Positions 1-10,077 of a DNA stretch of 64,000 nt are shown here, one piece after another. The stretch lies in contig NZ_WKJH01000028.1 in the NCBI RefSeq assembly GCF_009674825.1, positions 124,432-188,431 on the forward strand, in the 5' to 3' direction. How positions within the stretch are numbered: the first letter of the stretch is position 1; the number at the start of each line of letters is the position of its first letter. Made by a program: the position numbers and the translations under genes. The stretch is from Maribacter luteus. GTDB taxonomy: Bacteria > Bacteroidota > Bacteroidia > Flavobacteriales > Flavobacteriaceae. Below the pieces are notes generated by a model. It searched no databases, was not told where the DNA came from, and was given only the letters and a program-made list of their open reading frames with translations.

Positions 1-790
1 TATTTATACTATATTCAGGACTATAGTAAAACAGTTTTGGATGTGCCAGATAACGATCATCAGGCCCATAACCCGCTGTTAGCTCCCCGAACCAAAATTT
101 CTTTTTACCTTCTTTTAATCGAATATTCAAGGCTACATTGTCATCATCATTGGTGAGACCTTTCATTTGTGAAACCTCGTTGTAATTTTTAAGTACCTCT
201 ACCTTACTTAAAGCATTGGCGGGAATATTCTCAACGGCAATTTTGGAATCCCCATCGAAAAAGTCCTTTCCTTCGACCATTACCTTGGTCACGGTCTTCC
301 CTTCAACTTCTATTTTTCCGTCGTCATCGATTTCTATTCCCGGAAGGTTTTCGAGCACATCCTTCAATTTTTTCTCTGTCCCCGAAACAAAGGAATCGGT
401 ATCATAAACGATCGTATCCCCCTTGACCGAAACGGGCATTTCATAGGTAACCTCAACCTCATCTAACTGATTGGCCTGTTCCTCCATTACAATATCCTTT
501 ACGGCATCCGTTTGCTGTGCGGTAAATGTAAAAGACTCGGTCTTTAGGCCTAAATAACTAACCTTGACCGTATATTGACTCCCGGTTTTTAAATTTAATT
601 TGTATTGCCCGGAGTGATTGGTGATACCATAAGACTCCAAACCTTTTGTAGCCGTATTTATGGCAATCACATTGGCCATATCAACACCTGTTCCCGTGCT
701 ATCTTTAACCGTTCCCGTTAATGTAATCTCTTGGGCCGAAACAAAAAATCCCAAGGCCAAAAAGACCAGCATATTCAACGTAATTTTCAT
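1..790 (-). CDS. TonB-dependent receptor-like outer membrane protein, N-terminal part (runs off window)
   Basis: The frame is open from an ATG at 788-790 down to base 1, giving 263 codons without a stop, so the C-terminal part lies outside the window. The product starts with a signal peptide (hydrophobic core LNMLVFLALGFFVSA), then a carboxypeptidase-regulatory-like beta-sandwich (about residues 23-105), then a plug-like region containing LKDVLENLPGIEIDDDG. This layout is that of the Bacteroidota outer-membrane beta-barrel family related to TonB receptors. The next gene downstream of the same strand start (841-1785) encodes a GLPGLI protein, a usual partner of such receptors. The substrate cannot be told. 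Confidence 0.85.
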   Translation of the reverse strand, partial: MKITLNMLVFLALGFFVSAQEITLTGTVKDSTGTGVDMANVIAINTATKGLESYGITNHSGQYKLNLKTGSQYTVKVSYLGLKTESFTFTAQQTDAVKDIVMEEQANQLDEVEVTYEMPVSVKGDTIVYDTDSFVSGTEKKLKDVLENLPGIEIDDDGKIEVEGKTVTKVMVEGKDFFDGDSKIAVENIPANALSKVEVLKNYNEVSQMKGLTNDDDNVALNIRLKEGKKKFWFGELTAGYGPDDRYLAHPKLFYYSPEYSIN

Positions 791-840
791 CTAAATATAT
801 TTTTTAGGGAAGAAATAATGGATTCTGTCAATTGTCTGCA

Positions 841-1785
841 CTAAAATCTTGCACCTCCACGTCCGCCTCCGCCACTTCGATTGTTACGAAAGTTCTCCCT
901 CATTTCTATCATTTTCTCGCGAGATATCTCATCGTATTCGGCTTGTGTGACCTTCTTTCCTTTTTTTGGAGCTTTGATTTCAATTTTATCCTTAGGGTTC
1001 AAGGTGATCTTGGAACAAATTATGGTAGTAACATCATCACTAACGGCCAAAATAAGTCCTGGTAATCCCCAATATTCAGAAGGACCATGATTTATAGGGA
1101 CTTCCGGTGTATACCATGCTTCTACGACAACCTCCTTCTCTATAAATTCGGGCTCGTTATTTTCTTTTTCCTTATTATCGGCGTTATCATTATCCCTTCT
1201 TCTACCACGGAACAATGCCTGCATATTGGGGCGTTTAACCGTTTTAACCGCAGTAGCTTTATATGCCGTGTAATTACCTATTTGTTTAGTATCGCTACCC
1301 AATTGCCAATTTAATCTTTCAAGAGTATCGTCTATTAAAAAAATCTTGCCAAAAAGTTCATTCTTAATAAGGTACTTTTCTTCTTTAATATTTTTATATA
1401 AATCACCTCCTGCTGATCCCATAGCCCCAAAGCGCATTCTTCTTGGCCCTGAATTACCGGGTTGTTCCAATTTTTCAACTTCTTCATATATTGATTCCGT
1501 GGCATTGAAAGAAAGTTCAAATGTCTTTTCATTTGCCTTCTTCATCCGTTCCATGATTTCCTTCTTTCGGTCTTCGGGAATTTGCCTATTACCAAAATCT
1601 ATATTCACTTGGGTCTTACTCTCATATGTGGCCTTTCCCTGAAAGTCCTGTGCAAAACCAGCATGCATACCAATGACCATTACAAGAATGAATAAAATAT
1701 TATTCCTTATTTGTTGGACAATTGTATCTTTAAAAGAATTTCTGCATCCAGGTCGATGTACTGAACTATGGTTTATTTTGGTCAT
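841..1785 (-). CDS. GLPGLI family protein
   Basis: The 314-residue product carries the family motif WGLPGLILAVSD near residues 240-251, which defines the GLPGLI family. These are exported proteins of unknown biochemical role found almost only in Bacteroidota and often coded next to TonB-dependent receptors, as here (50 bases upstream of the receptor start). A hydrophobic export segment ends at about residue 45 (VMVIGMHAGFAQ). The annotated start gives an unusually long hydrophilic lead before the signal peptide, so the true start may be a little downstream. The C-terminus is rich in Arg and Gly (GGGGRGGARF). The function is unknown. Confidence 0.85.
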   Translation of the reverse strand: MTKINHSSVHRPGCRNSFKDTIVQQIRNNILFILVMVIGMHAGFAQDFQGKATYESKTQVNIDFGNRQIPEDRKKEIMERMKKANEKTFELSFNATESIYEEVEKLEQPGNSGPRRMRFGAMGSAGGDLYKNIKEEKYLIKNELFGKIFLIDDTLERLNWQLGSDTKQIGNYTAYKATAVKTVKRPNMQALFRGRRRDNDNADNKEKENNEPEFIEKEVVVEAWYTPEVPINHGPSEYWGLPGLILAVSDDVTTIICSKITLNPKDKIEIKAPKKGKKVTQAEYDEISREKMIEMRENFRNNRSGGGGRGGARF

Positions 1786-1975
1786 GGTGAAATGTAAATC
1801 GAATTATATAGTGTAGGACTATAGGATAGGCATAAGGTTTAATCTGTAATTCAAAAAAAAAACACCTTTCAACTATTTTTTTTTCGATATTAACATAAAG
1901 GTTTTTTCATCCTGTAGTTATCTTGTATATTGTACTCCCCTAAACTCAATTGAAAAACACAAATCTGAATACCCT

Positions 1976-2590
1976 ATGCATATTGCCGTTGCAGGAAATA
2001 TTGGCGCCGGAAAGACCACTTTAACTAGACTATTGGCAAAACACTATAAGTGGGAAGCCCATTTTGAAGACGTTGTTGACAACCCGTATTTGGATGATTT
2101 TTACAACCAAATGGAACGGTGGAGCTTTAACCTTCAAATCTATTTCTTAAACCATCGATATCGTCAAGTACTCAGCTTCAGGGAAAGCGGCAAAGACATT
2201 ATTCAGGATAGGACCATTTATGAGGATGCTTATATCTTTGCACCTAACCTCCACGCTATGGGACTGATGACCAATAGGGATTTCAATAACTATTCGAGTC
2301 TTTTTGAACTAATGGAAAGCTTGGTGCAACCCCCGGATCTTTTGATCTATTTAAGAAGCACTATACCTAATCTGGTATCCCAAATACATAAACGTGGCCG
2401 GGATTATGAAAACACCATTTCCATTGACTACCTAAGTCGGTTGAACGAGCGTTACGAAGCTTGGATCTATGGATATGAAAAAGGCAAACTCCTGATTATT
2501 GATGTCGACAACCTGGATTTCGTGGATAATCCTGAGGACCTTGGTGAAATTCTGAACAAGATAGATGCAGAGATCAACGGTCTGTTCTAA
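1976..2590 (+). CDS. Deoxynucleoside kinase
   Basis: The enzyme phosphorylates deoxynucleosides to their 5'-monophosphates in the salvage of dNTP precursors, in the cytoplasm. The 204-residue sequence starts with a Walker A loop (GNIGAGKTT, residues 7-15), has the conserved DR pair of this fold (QDRTIYEDAYIF) and the Arg-rich lid region around LNERYEAW. This matches the dNK/dGK/dAK family. Whether it prefers deoxyadenosine, deoxyguanosine or a pyrimidine cannot be judged. It is followed after 12 bases by a peptidase E gene, so the two are probably cotranscribed. Confidence 0.9.
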   Translation: MHIAVAGNIGAGKTTLTRLLAKHYKWEAHFEDVVDNPYLDDFYNQMERWSFNLQIYFLNHRYRQVLSFRESGKDIIQDRTIYEDAYIFAPNLHAMGLMTNRDFNNYSSLFELMESLVQPPDLLIYLRSTIPNLVSQIHKRGRDYENTISIDYLSRLNERYEAWIYGYEKGKLLIIDVDNLDFVDNPEDLGEILNKIDAEINGLF

Positions 2591-2602
2591 AAAAGGTCGA
2601 CT

Positions 2603-3313
2603 ATGGTAAACTGCCTGCTTGCCAGTACATCTACAATATTCGGAAGTACTTATTTGGATTATTTGTTCGATAGCTTAGAACAATTATTTCAGAATACGGA
2701 TGAAGTAGTTTTCATTCCGTATGCAAGACCGGGTGGCATATCACATGATGAATACACTAAAATCGCCAAAAAAGGATTCAAGAATATAAATAAGTCAATC
2801 GTTGGCCTTAACACTTTTGAAAACCCTATTGAAGCAATAAAAAAAGCCAAGGGTATATTTACAGGTGGCGGAAATTCGTTTGTACTGGTCAACGGTCTTT
2901 ATCAAAACGGGGTCATTCCAATTTTAAAGGATAAAATTAATTCCGGAACGCCTTATTTGGGCACCAGTGCCGGAAGTAATATTGCCGGCCCTACCATTAA
3001 AACCACCAATGACATGCCCATTGTCTATCCACCAAGTTTTGATAGTTTGGGAATAATACCATTTAATATCAACCCACATTACCTTGACCCGGATCCAAAT
3101 TCAACCCATAAAGGGGAAACGCGGGAAACACGTATCAAAGAATTTCATGAATTCAACAACACTCCGGTTATCGGTTTAAGAGAAGGCAGTTGGATCCGAG
3201 TTCAAAACGAAGAAACAACACTTCAAGGTAGTCAGCTTAATGCCCGGATTTTCGAGAAAGGAAAAGATGCTTACGAAATACCGGAAGGTACATCCCTGAA
3301 ATTTCTAAGATAA
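2603..3313 (+). CDS. pepE: Dipeptidase E (peptidase family S51)
   Basis: Peptidase E splits dipeptides with an N-terminal aspartate. The 236-residue protein shows the S51 nucleophile elbow GTSAGSN with the catalytic Ser at 122, and INPHYLD with the likely catalytic His at 159. FTGGGNSF around residue 86-93 is the usual strand-turn before the elbow. Length agrees with E. coli PepE (229). It follows the kinase gene closely and is likely in the same transcript. No signal peptide is present, so it acts in the cytoplasm. Confidence 0.9.
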   Translation: MVNCLLASTSTIFGSTYLDYLFDSLEQLFQNTDEVVFIPYARPGGISHDEYTKIAKKGFKNINKSIVGLNTFENPIEAIKKAKGIFTGGGNSFVLVNGLYQNGVIPILKDKINSGTPYLGTSAGSNIAGPTIKTTNDMPIVYPPSFDSLGIIPFNINPHYLDPDPNSTHKGETRETRIKEFHEFNNTPVIGLREGSWIRVQNEETTLQGSQLNARIFEKGKDAYEIPEGTSLKFLR

Positions 3314-3575
3314 AGGAGAAGTCCATTGGTTTTATTCCTACATAAAAGGAGGTAATACCACTTTTAACAAACACGTTACTCTTTCAAAGGTATATTTCAC
3401 TCAATAGAATAGACCCTTCACTCAAAATTGATTTGGGGAACACCGAATAAGATGTAGATTCATTCAAAACATTCGTCAAGCCTAGAAACCGATTATATCA
3501 ATTCCGGACACCGATATAGTAGACTTGTAACCATTGTATAACCGCTCCTTTCAATGGAAGGACCTAAAATTTTGA

Positions 3576-4286
3576 ATGATGAAACCAAAAAAATATCCCC
3601 AGAGGGATTTAAACAAGAACAGCGGACTTTATTTTGTAATAGGACTAATCATGGTCATGGTACTGACCTATGTAGCTTTTGAATGGAAAACCTACGACAA
3701 ACCCCATTACTTCACCGAAGCCATTAACAATCCTGATGAACTGCCTGGAGAATTACCGCCAATCATTACGTTGAATATACCGCCTCCACCTCCCGCTCCG
3801 GTAATTCCGGAAATAATCCAGGTTGCGGAAAACGATGACCCAGTAATTGAAACTGTAATAGAATCTTTGGAAAGCGACACGGAAAAAGAAATTCTGGATG
3901 TCAACGATATTGATGTCATCGACGACCCTGTTGATTTGCCTCCCGTTCCTTTTTCTGTAATAGAGGATGTGCCTGTTTTTCCAGGATGTGAAAATGCAAC
4001 CGATAAACGGGCTTGCTTTCAAGAACAGATGAACAAACACATTCGAAAAAACTTTAAATATCCCGATATTCCTTTGGAAATGGGAATCCAGGGCAAGGTT
4101 TACATGCAATTTATTATTGAGATCGACGGTAGTATCGGACACATTCAAAAAAGGGGACCGGATAAATATCTAGAAGCTGAAGCCGTACGCATCATTGAAC
4201 TATTACCAAAAATGCAGCCCGGCAAACAAAGGGGAACAGCCGTAAAGGTTCCTTTCAGTATTCCTATTAATTTTAAACTTCAATAA
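3576..4286 (+). CDS. TonB-like energy transducer
   Basis: The 236-residue product has one membrane span near the N-terminus (about residues 18-36, YFVIGLIMVMVLTYVAF), a proline-rich periplasmic linker (IPPPPPAPVIPE, about 66-77) and acidic stretch, and a C-terminal TonB domain (about 150-236) with the common Bacteroidota entry motif PVFPGCEN and the VKVPFSIPINFKL ending. It would pass proton-motive force to outer membrane receptors. There is no ExbB/ExbD gene beside it; the set at 61.5-63.7 kb has its own TonB. A 262-base gap separates it from pepE, so it has its own promoter. Confidence 0.88.
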   Translation: MMKPKKYPQRDLNKNSGLYFVIGLIMVMVLTYVAFEWKTYDKPHYFTEAINNPDELPGELPPIITLNIPPPPPAPVIPEIIQVAENDDPVIETVIESLESDTEKEILDVNDIDVIDDPVDLPPVPFSVIEDVPVFPGCENATDKRACFQEQMNKHIRKNFKYPDIPLEMGIQGKVYMQFIIEIDGSIGHIQKRGPDKYLEAEAVRIIELLPKMQPGKQRGTAVKVPFSIPINFKLQ

Positions 4287-4297
4287 ATCAATAAAAA

Positions 4298-4330
4298 AAC
4301 AAACCCTGACAACTTTTATCAGGGTTTGTT
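4298..4330. terminator. Bidirectional terminator between the tonB-like gene and hppA
   Basis: A 12-bp perfect stem (AACAAACCCTGA at 4298-4309 with its complement at 4319-4330) has an A-run on one side and a T-run on the other. It can stop transcription from both convergent genes. Confidence 0.85.
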
Positions 4331-4356
4331 TTTATTTATATAAAGAACTTGGGTTA

Positions 4357-6762
4357 TTATTTATTTATAACCTCTTCAACTTCTTTCTTTACTTTGATAC
4401 TTATATCGGAATCAGCTCCTTTATAAGCCTCTATTTTAGCTTTTACATCTTCCTCACTACCTGTGAACACTTCTTTAGAAACAGTCTTTTCACCGTTTAA
4501 GGTTTCAGCAGTAGTTACAGTTGCATTTACCGTTCCGTCATCATTCTTTTTCATTTCTACCCTGACCTCTTTCCGAACTTCCTGTGCCACCATTTCGGTA
4601 ACCGCTTTCTGTTCATTATAGGCCGTCAAAGTATCTGCCGATATAGCTATACTAGGTGCGATCACCAATGCAACGACTGACATTAATTTCAAAAGAATGT
4701 TCAATGAAGGTCCTGAAGTATCTTTAAATGGATCACCAACGGTATCACCTACAACAGCCGCTTTATGTGCATCCGAACCTTTTCTACCATCCGATTCGAT
4801 CATCTTTTTGGCATTATCCCATGCACCACCTGCATTGGATTGGAAAATTGCCATGAGCACCCCACAGGTAGTAACCCCGGCAAGTAGTCCTCCTAACATT
4901 TCCGCACCTCCTATAAAACCAACTGCTACAGGAACGGCAATTGCCAACAAGCCAGGCAATACCATCTCTTTAATCGATGCTTGTGTGGAGATGGCCACAC
5001 ATTTATCATACTCGGCCAAACCATCAGCTTCATCAAAAATAGCCCTTTGTTCTGGAGTTGCTTTTGTCATATCGGAATCAACGGCCCTCATGACTTCCAA
5101 AGCAGCTTTCAATTGTGGTATATCCCTAAATTGACGTCTTACTTCTTCTATCATTGCCATAGCGGCACGCCCAACGGCATTCATTGATAGGGCCGAAAAT
5201 ACGAATGGCAACATACCCCCAACCAAAAGTCCGGCCATCACAGTCGGTTTAGAAACATCGATAGCAGAAACATTTGCGACTTTCATAAATGCTGAGAATA
5301 AGGCTAAAGCTGTCAAAGCTGCCGAAGCAATTGCGAATCCTTTCCCAATTGCGGCGGTTGTATTACCTACAGCATCCAATTTATCGGTACGTTCACGAAC
5401 TTCGCTTGGCAATTCGGCCATTTCCGCAATACCACCGGCATTATCGGATATAGGTCCGTAAGCATCTACGGCCAATTGAATTCCAGTATTGGCCAACATA
5501 CCAACGGCGGCGATGGCGATACCATATAAACCGGCAAAATGGAACGAAACCACAATCGCGATCGCGATCAATAATATAGGAATCATTGTAGACATCATAC
5601 CTACTCCTAAACCAGCGATAATATTAGTCGCTGCCCCAGTTTCTGATTGTCGCACAATAGAGTTTACGGGTTTTGTACCTGTACCAGTATAATATTCAGT
5701 TATTTTACCTACGCCCAAACCGGCTATCAATCCGGCCAAAGTAGCCCAGAAAATACCCATAGCCCCACTTGGCAAACCGTCAACTGATTCAGGAATCATT
5801 GTGGTAATAATAAAATAGGATGCCACGACCATTAAACCGGCCGAACCAAATTCCCCGATATTCAAAGCTGTTTGAGGGTTACCCCCATCTTTAACCCGAA
5901 CGAAGAATGTTCCTATAATCGACATAACTATACCTACTGCAGCTAGTACCAATGGCAAATAAACCGCTCCTAAACCAGCGAAATCAGGAGTAATGATAAA
6001 AGCCCCCAAGACCATTGTACCAATGATAGAACCAACATAAGACTCGAATAAATCGGCCCCCATCCCGGCAACATCACCAACATTATCACCCACATTATCG
6101 GCAATAGTAGCTGGATTCAATGGGTGATCTTCAGGAATTCCCGCTTCTACCTTACCTACCAAATCAGCACCGACATCAGCAGCTTTGGTATAAATACCGC
6201 CACCAACTCTTGCGAACAAGGCGATGGAAGATGCCCCAAGTGAAAATCCTGATAGCACATTCAACACCAATCCCAGATTGTCTGCACCAGGCCAAATATT
6301 CTGATAAATTATAAATAAACCACTTAATCCTAATACCCCAAGGCCTACGACCCCAAGACCCATAACAGCACCCCCGGCAAAAGCAACTTCAAGGGCTTTG
6401 CCCAATGAGGTTCTAGCCGCCTGTGTAGTTCTAACATTTGCCTTTGTAGCCACTTTCATGCCTATAAAACCGGCTAATGCGGAGCAAATGGCCCCAACAA
6501 CGAAAGAAATTGCCACCATTCCATGGGATCCGGTTTCATTACTTCCTTTAAAGTAGAGGAGAATCGCCACTGCGATTACGAAAATTGACAATATTTTGTA
6601 TTCAGCTTTTAAAAATGACATTGCACCATCAGCAATATTCTTGGCAATTCTTGCCATTTTTGCATCACCAACTTCTTGTTTTGAAACCCACATGTTCTTG
6701 ATAAACACGAACATAAGAGCCAAAACTCCAAAGGCCGGTAAAAATTTCACTATTAAATCCAT
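4357..6762 (-). CDS. hppA: Membrane-bound ion-pumping pyrophosphatase, K+-dependent type
   Basis: The protein couples hydrolysis of pyrophosphate to the pumping of Na+ and/or H+ across the inner membrane. It is 801 residues with about 16 hydrophobic spans. The catalytic loop [12 protein letters not shown] followed by [15 protein letters not shown] is intact. The motif [10 protein letters not shown] carries Ala where K+-independent enzymes have Lys (GNTTKA), which marks the K+-dependent group; that group includes Na+ pumps and dual Na+/H+ pumps in Bacteroidota. The last hydrophobic span ends near residue 709, leaving a charged tail of about 90 residues ([10 protein letters not shown] end) not needed in most homologues. 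It lies next to the soluble pyrophosphatase gene, with which it shares its substrate. Confidence 0.95.
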   Translation of the reverse strand: MDLIVKFLPAFGVLALMFVFIKNMWVSKQEVGDAKMARIAKNIADGAMSFLKAEYKILSIFVIAVAILLYFKGSNETGSHGMVAISFVVGAICSALAGFIGMKVATKANVRTTQAARTSLGKALEVAFAGGAVMGLGVVGLGVLGLSGLFIIYQNIWPGADNLGLVLNVLSGFSLGASSIALFARVGGGIYTKAADVGADLVGKVEAGIPEDHPLNPATIADNVGDNVGDVAGMGADLFESYVGSIIGTMVLGAFIITPDFAGLGAVYLPLVLAAVGIVMSIIGTFFVRVKDGGNPQTALNIGEFGSAGLMVVASYFIITTMIPESVDGLPSGAMGIFWATLAGLIAGLGVGKITEYYTGTGTKPVNSIVRQSETGAATNIIAGLGVGMMSTMIPILLIAIAIVVSFHFAGLYGIAIAAVGMLANTGIQLAVDAYGPISDNAGGIAEMAELPSEVRERTDKLDAVGNTTAAIGKGFAIASAALTALALFSAFMKVANVSAIDVSKPTVMAGLLVGGMLPFVFSALSMNAVGRAAMAMIEEVRRQFRDIPQLKAALEVMRAVDSDMTKATPEQRAIFDEADGLAEYDKCVAISTQASIKEMVLPGLLAIAVPVAVGFIGGAEMLGGLLAGVTTCGVLMAIFQSNAGGAWDNAKKMIESDGRKGSDAHKAAVVGDTVGDPFKDTSGPSLNILLKLMSVVALVIAPSIAISADTLTAYNEQKAVTEMVAQEVRKEVRVEMKKNDDGTVNATVTTAETLNGEKTVSKEVFTGSEEDVKAKIEAYKGADSDISIKVKKEVEEVINK

Positions 6763-6820
6763 TTTTCAGTTATTTAGGTTTTTAAAATACGCGCTAAAGT
6801 AAGAAAATCAAATAGATAAA

Positions 6821-6854
6821 AAAAGTGGCTTTTCAATATTGAAAAGCCACTTTT
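6821..6854 (-). terminator. Terminator downstream of ppa
   Basis: A 16-bp perfect inverted repeat (6821-6836 with 6839-6854, two-base loop) lies just past the ppa stop and is followed on the minus strand by a T-rich run. It separates ppa from hppA. Confidence 0.85.
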
Positions 6855-6873
6855 GATACCTTTAAATTCAGAT

Positions 6874-7401
6874 TTAAATAGTGAACGTACGTTTTTTCTT
6901 ATGCTCACTGTTCTCATAACGCTCAACGCATTCATGATAAATTTGAACAGCTTCTTTGGAATCTCCCCATCCGCCAACATCTACTTTCTTCTCTTCCAAA
7001 TCTTTATATACTTGGAAAAAATGTTCTATTTCTTTTAATCTATGTGGGTTCACGTCCATTATATCATTTCTTTTACTCCATATAGGATCGGAGATGGGCA
7101 CACATATTATTTTTTCATCCGGTCCCTTCTCATCTGTCATATGAAAAACCCCTATAGGTTTTACCTCTACCACCACCATAGGAAAGGTAGGTTCCGTACA
7201 CAACACCAAAACATCCAAGGGATCTTTGTCCAAGGCCAAGGTTTCTGGAATAAACCCATAATCACCCGGGTACATCATTGACGAGAACAAGGTTCGGTCG
7301 AATCGGATCTTATTCAATGTAAAATCGTATTCATATTTATTTCTACTTCCCTTAGGTATTTCAATAAGTACATCAAAAGTGAGGCTTGGTTTTTTACTCA
7401 T
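6874..7401 (-). CDS. ppa: Inorganic pyrophosphatase, soluble family I
   Basis: The cytoplasmic enzyme splits pyrophosphate to two phosphates and pulls biosynthetic reactions forward. The 175-residue sequence has the N-terminal family motif EIPKGSRNKYEYD and the metal-binding DKDPLDVLVL, which keeps the three Asp of the E. coli DGDPVD site. Length fits family I of bacteria. Its neighbour hppA uses the same substrate to energise the membrane, so the two compete for pyrophosphate; the terminator between them implies separate transcripts. Confidence 0.95.
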   Translation of the reverse strand: MSKKPSLTFDVLIEIPKGSRNKYEYDFTLNKIRFDRTLFSSMMYPGDYGFIPETLALDKDPLDVLVLCTEPTFPMVVVEVKPIGVFHMTDEKGPDEKIICVPISDPIWSKRNDIMDVNPHRLKEIEHFFQVYKDLEEKKVDVGGWGDSKEAVQIYHECVERYENSEHKKKRTFTI

Positions 7402-7473
7402 AATTTATTTTTTTTTGTATTACAAAGATATTGAAAAGATTGAATTAGCTTTTCCTGTTTCCCCAAAATCCCT

Positions 7474-9975
7474 TTAAAAATGGAATCCGAATTCCCCGGT
7501 AACGCTAAAACGTCTGGCATCGGGATTCTCAAAATAATTCCCCCTGAAATTAAAGTCAATCCTGAAAAACTTCAAGATATTACCCACACCTACCGAATAT
7601 TCATAATAAATCTTCTTATTCGGGGCTTGTAATGGAATATTGGTCGGGGCACTCAATGCCATATTTTCTTGGGACAATTCTCCCCAAACACCTCTTAACC
7701 CAACAAATTCCCGTAAGTTCAATTTTCGAATCAATGGTATTCTGGAAAACAGCCTACCGTTAAAGTTGTGCTCTAAATGCAAGGAGGTATAGGTGTCCGT
7801 AACGAACTCATAAAAATCAAGATTAGGAAAAGTATTATAAATCGTGAACAAGGTCTGGTTTCCTGGAACCACATTCAAAAGACTTAAGGGCACTTCACCA
7901 AAGGTCTTACCTACCTCAACCGTACTCATTAATCGCCCAAAACCTCCCAATTGCCAGGGTTGACTATAGGAAAACTGTAGTTTACTATAATCAAAATCAC
8001 TTTCAAGAAACCCCTCGAAACCCCTTGTATAGTTCAACAACAAGGTACTATAAGTATCGTTTATACTTCTTCTTTCGACTCCATACCCAATGGTTCTTTT
8101 ACCGGGAGTATAAACGATCATAGTACTAACATCGAACTGTTTTACTTCTGAGGAAATACCTGTTGGGGATTCCGGATCAATGTAGTTAAGGTTAAATGCT
8201 TCCGGCAATGCAGAACTTAACGTTCGCAAAGAACTCCCCACCCGAACCCGGAAATTGGTCAAGGGCTCAACCTCCAAATTAAAGGTACTTAAATTAATAT
8301 TCGTTAATCTATCATTGGAACCCACGGTCAATACCGAAGATGAGGCTATGCTACGACCAAGTACATCATTCGTCGAGGTTAAACTTAAGCCCAATTGCTC
8401 CACATCCCGTCGATTGCCACCGGAGATGATCAATCTACTTTTTTTATCTAACAGCCACTTAGCGGAAAAGCCGTGTTTCACTTTTTTATCCATGAAACCG
8501 TAGGCCATATAACCTTCCAAACGCCACGGGTCATTTTGGCCAAAATAAGTCCTCGCCCCTCCTCGAAGCCGAACACCCTCGGCATCATTATAGCCGAATA
8601 CGCTATAGATATCCCCAAGATCAACGTTCCATTTGTCAATTTCAACATATCCTGAACCCAAAATACTGACAATATTATAGAACGATTTAAATTTAGGGAC
8701 TGTTTTAAGGGTATCTAACAACTGATAAACACCCTTTTCGTCCTTATTCAATGCTTCCAACCTATTATTCTGCCAAAAAATGCTGTCCCTATTCAACACT
8801 AAAGGATCATATTCATTACTCTTGACCCTGTAAAACTCCTTGGGTTTAGGTATATTGAATCGATAATCATTATAAACCGTTGTTCGTTTACCGTAAACCC
8901 CTTTGGACTCCTCTTTTTTCCTCAAACTGAAGTCGGTCAACATATAATCTCTCTTCAGCAAGAAGACCGAATCGCTAACGACCTCAAAATCCTGTTCTAT
9001 ATATATTTCCTTGACCCAGTTGATATTGGCACTTTTGGTAACTTCAAGGTTTATGTTCTTAATGGCGTAGGTAGAATCGTTCACCCAAAAATCGCCCTTA
9101 AAGGTCAATTCATTTTTACGCCTTGGATAATAGGTAATATTATAACACCACTTATTATCTATAAAAGCACTGTCTCGAAGTACATAATTATAAGTATCTA
9201 TCCCTGTTTTTGAAAGCGGACTTGTAAAACTTTTATCGAAGAATTTCAGGTAATTATCGTATACATCGTAATCTTGATACAAATCCTCAACAAAAGCAAT
9301 AATCGCTTGATTGTTTTCAAAACCCGAATTCTTATTACCTAGTAAATCTTCCTTTTCAACATTTGTGGTATTGTCACCATAAACCTTTGAGAAAGTTTCG
9401 TTCAAGAAAATAGGGAGGTAGGTCTTACCCGTAATACGGGAAGTATCAAGATCTTGAAAAACAAATTCCAACCCTTTGAAAATCTTCTTTTTCATTAGGG
9501 CACTATCAATAGTATTAAGATCGAACTCTACTTTTTCGTATTTATCATATTGGTATTGTTTAAACTTACGTAAACCATTTTCCCTCTTCTTGGACCATAT
9601 TTTTCGAAGAATATCTATCGCCGGATTGTTCTTTTTGGGTTGTTTTCCTCCAAAAACCACAACCTCACCCAATTGCTGGCTAGACTCTAGCAACTCTACC
9701 CGCATTTTATAGTTCACCCGGTTGGGCAATTCGATTTCTTTGGTTTCATATCCCATAAAGGAAACCACCAAAACTTCATACGTAGTATCCGATTCAAGAT
9801 AAAAGCTACCGTTTTCATCTGTTATGGTTCCCTCGGTAGAATTCTTGAAGAGCACATCGGCAAACGGAACAGGCTCACCGAATTCATCCACAACAGCACC
9901 CCCGACCTTGGTTTGCGAAAGGGCCACAACACAGAAAAACATAAAAAAAAGAAATAGGAATCTATTCATTTGCAA
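7474..9975 (-). CDS. DUF5686 family outer membrane protein with carboxypeptidase-regulatory-like domain
   Basis: The 833-residue product has a signal peptide (FLFLFFMFFCVVALSQ), a carboxypeptidase-regulatory-like beta-sandwich at about residues 24-110 with GTITDENGSFYL, and a long region that fits the DUF5686 family of Bacteroidota. Its second half is rich in alternating hydrophobic strands and ends in an aromatic residue (FSVTGEFGFHF), as outer membrane beta-barrels do. The role is unknown; similar proteins have been considered receptor-like without a plug. It begins about 100 bases past the pdhB stop and runs on the same strand, but a terminator lies between. Confidence 0.85.
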   Translation of the reverse strand: MQMNRFLFLFFMFFCVVALSQTKVGGAVVDEFGEPVPFADVLFKNSTEGTITDENGSFYLESDTTYEVLVVSFMGYETKEIELPNRVNYKMRVELLESSQQLGEVVVFGGKQPKKNNPAIDILRKIWSKKRENGLRKFKQYQYDKYEKVEFDLNTIDSALMKKKIFKGLEFVFQDLDTSRITGKTYLPIFLNETFSKVYGDNTTNVEKEDLLGNKNSGFENNQAIIAFVEDLYQDYDVYDNYLKFFDKSFTSPLSKTGIDTYNYVLRDSAFIDNKWCYNITYYPRRKNELTFKGDFWVNDSTYAIKNINLEVTKSANINWVKEIYIEQDFEVVSDSVFLLKRDYMLTDFSLRKKEESKGVYGKRTTVYNDYRFNIPKPKEFYRVKSNEYDPLVLNRDSIFWQNNRLEALNKDEKGVYQLLDTLKTVPKFKSFYNIVSILGSGYVEIDKWNVDLGDIYSVFGYNDAEGVRLRGGARTYFGQNDPWRLEGYMAYGFMDKKVKHGFSAKWLLDKKSRLIISGGNRRDVEQLGLSLTSTNDVLGRSIASSSVLTVGSNDRLTNINLSTFNLEVEPLTNFRVRVGSSLRTLSSALPEAFNLNYIDPESPTGISSEVKQFDVSTMIVYTPGKRTIGYGVERRSINDTYSTLLLNYTRGFEGFLESDFDYSKLQFSYSQPWQLGGFGRLMSTVEVGKTFGEVPLSLLNVVPGNQTLFTIYNTFPNLDFYEFVTDTYTSLHLEHNFNGRLFSRIPLIRKLNLREFVGLRGVWGELSQENMALSAPTNIPLQAPNKKIYYEYSVGVGNILKFFRIDFNFRGNYFENPDARRFSVTGEFGFHF

Positions 9976-10021
9976 CCAATATTCTATCTACCCCTAAAGT
10001 AGGGTATTGCTCAATTAAAAA

Positions 10022-10050
10022 AGCTTCGCCAACACTTGGTCGGAGAAGCT
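10022..10050 (-). terminator. Terminator downstream of pdhB
   Basis: On the minus strand AGCTTC (10045-10050) pairs with GAAGCT (10022-10027) and is followed by a T-run (10016-10021). It ends the pdhB transcript before the DUF5686 gene. Confidence 0.7.
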
Positions 10051-10077
10051 AAATTTCCTTTACAATTATGTACTCCT

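Noticed and set aside
4697-5134. 145-codon plus-strand frame inside hppA
   Set aside because: It is the antisense shadow of a strongly conserved gene; the residues reflect the complement of HppA codons.
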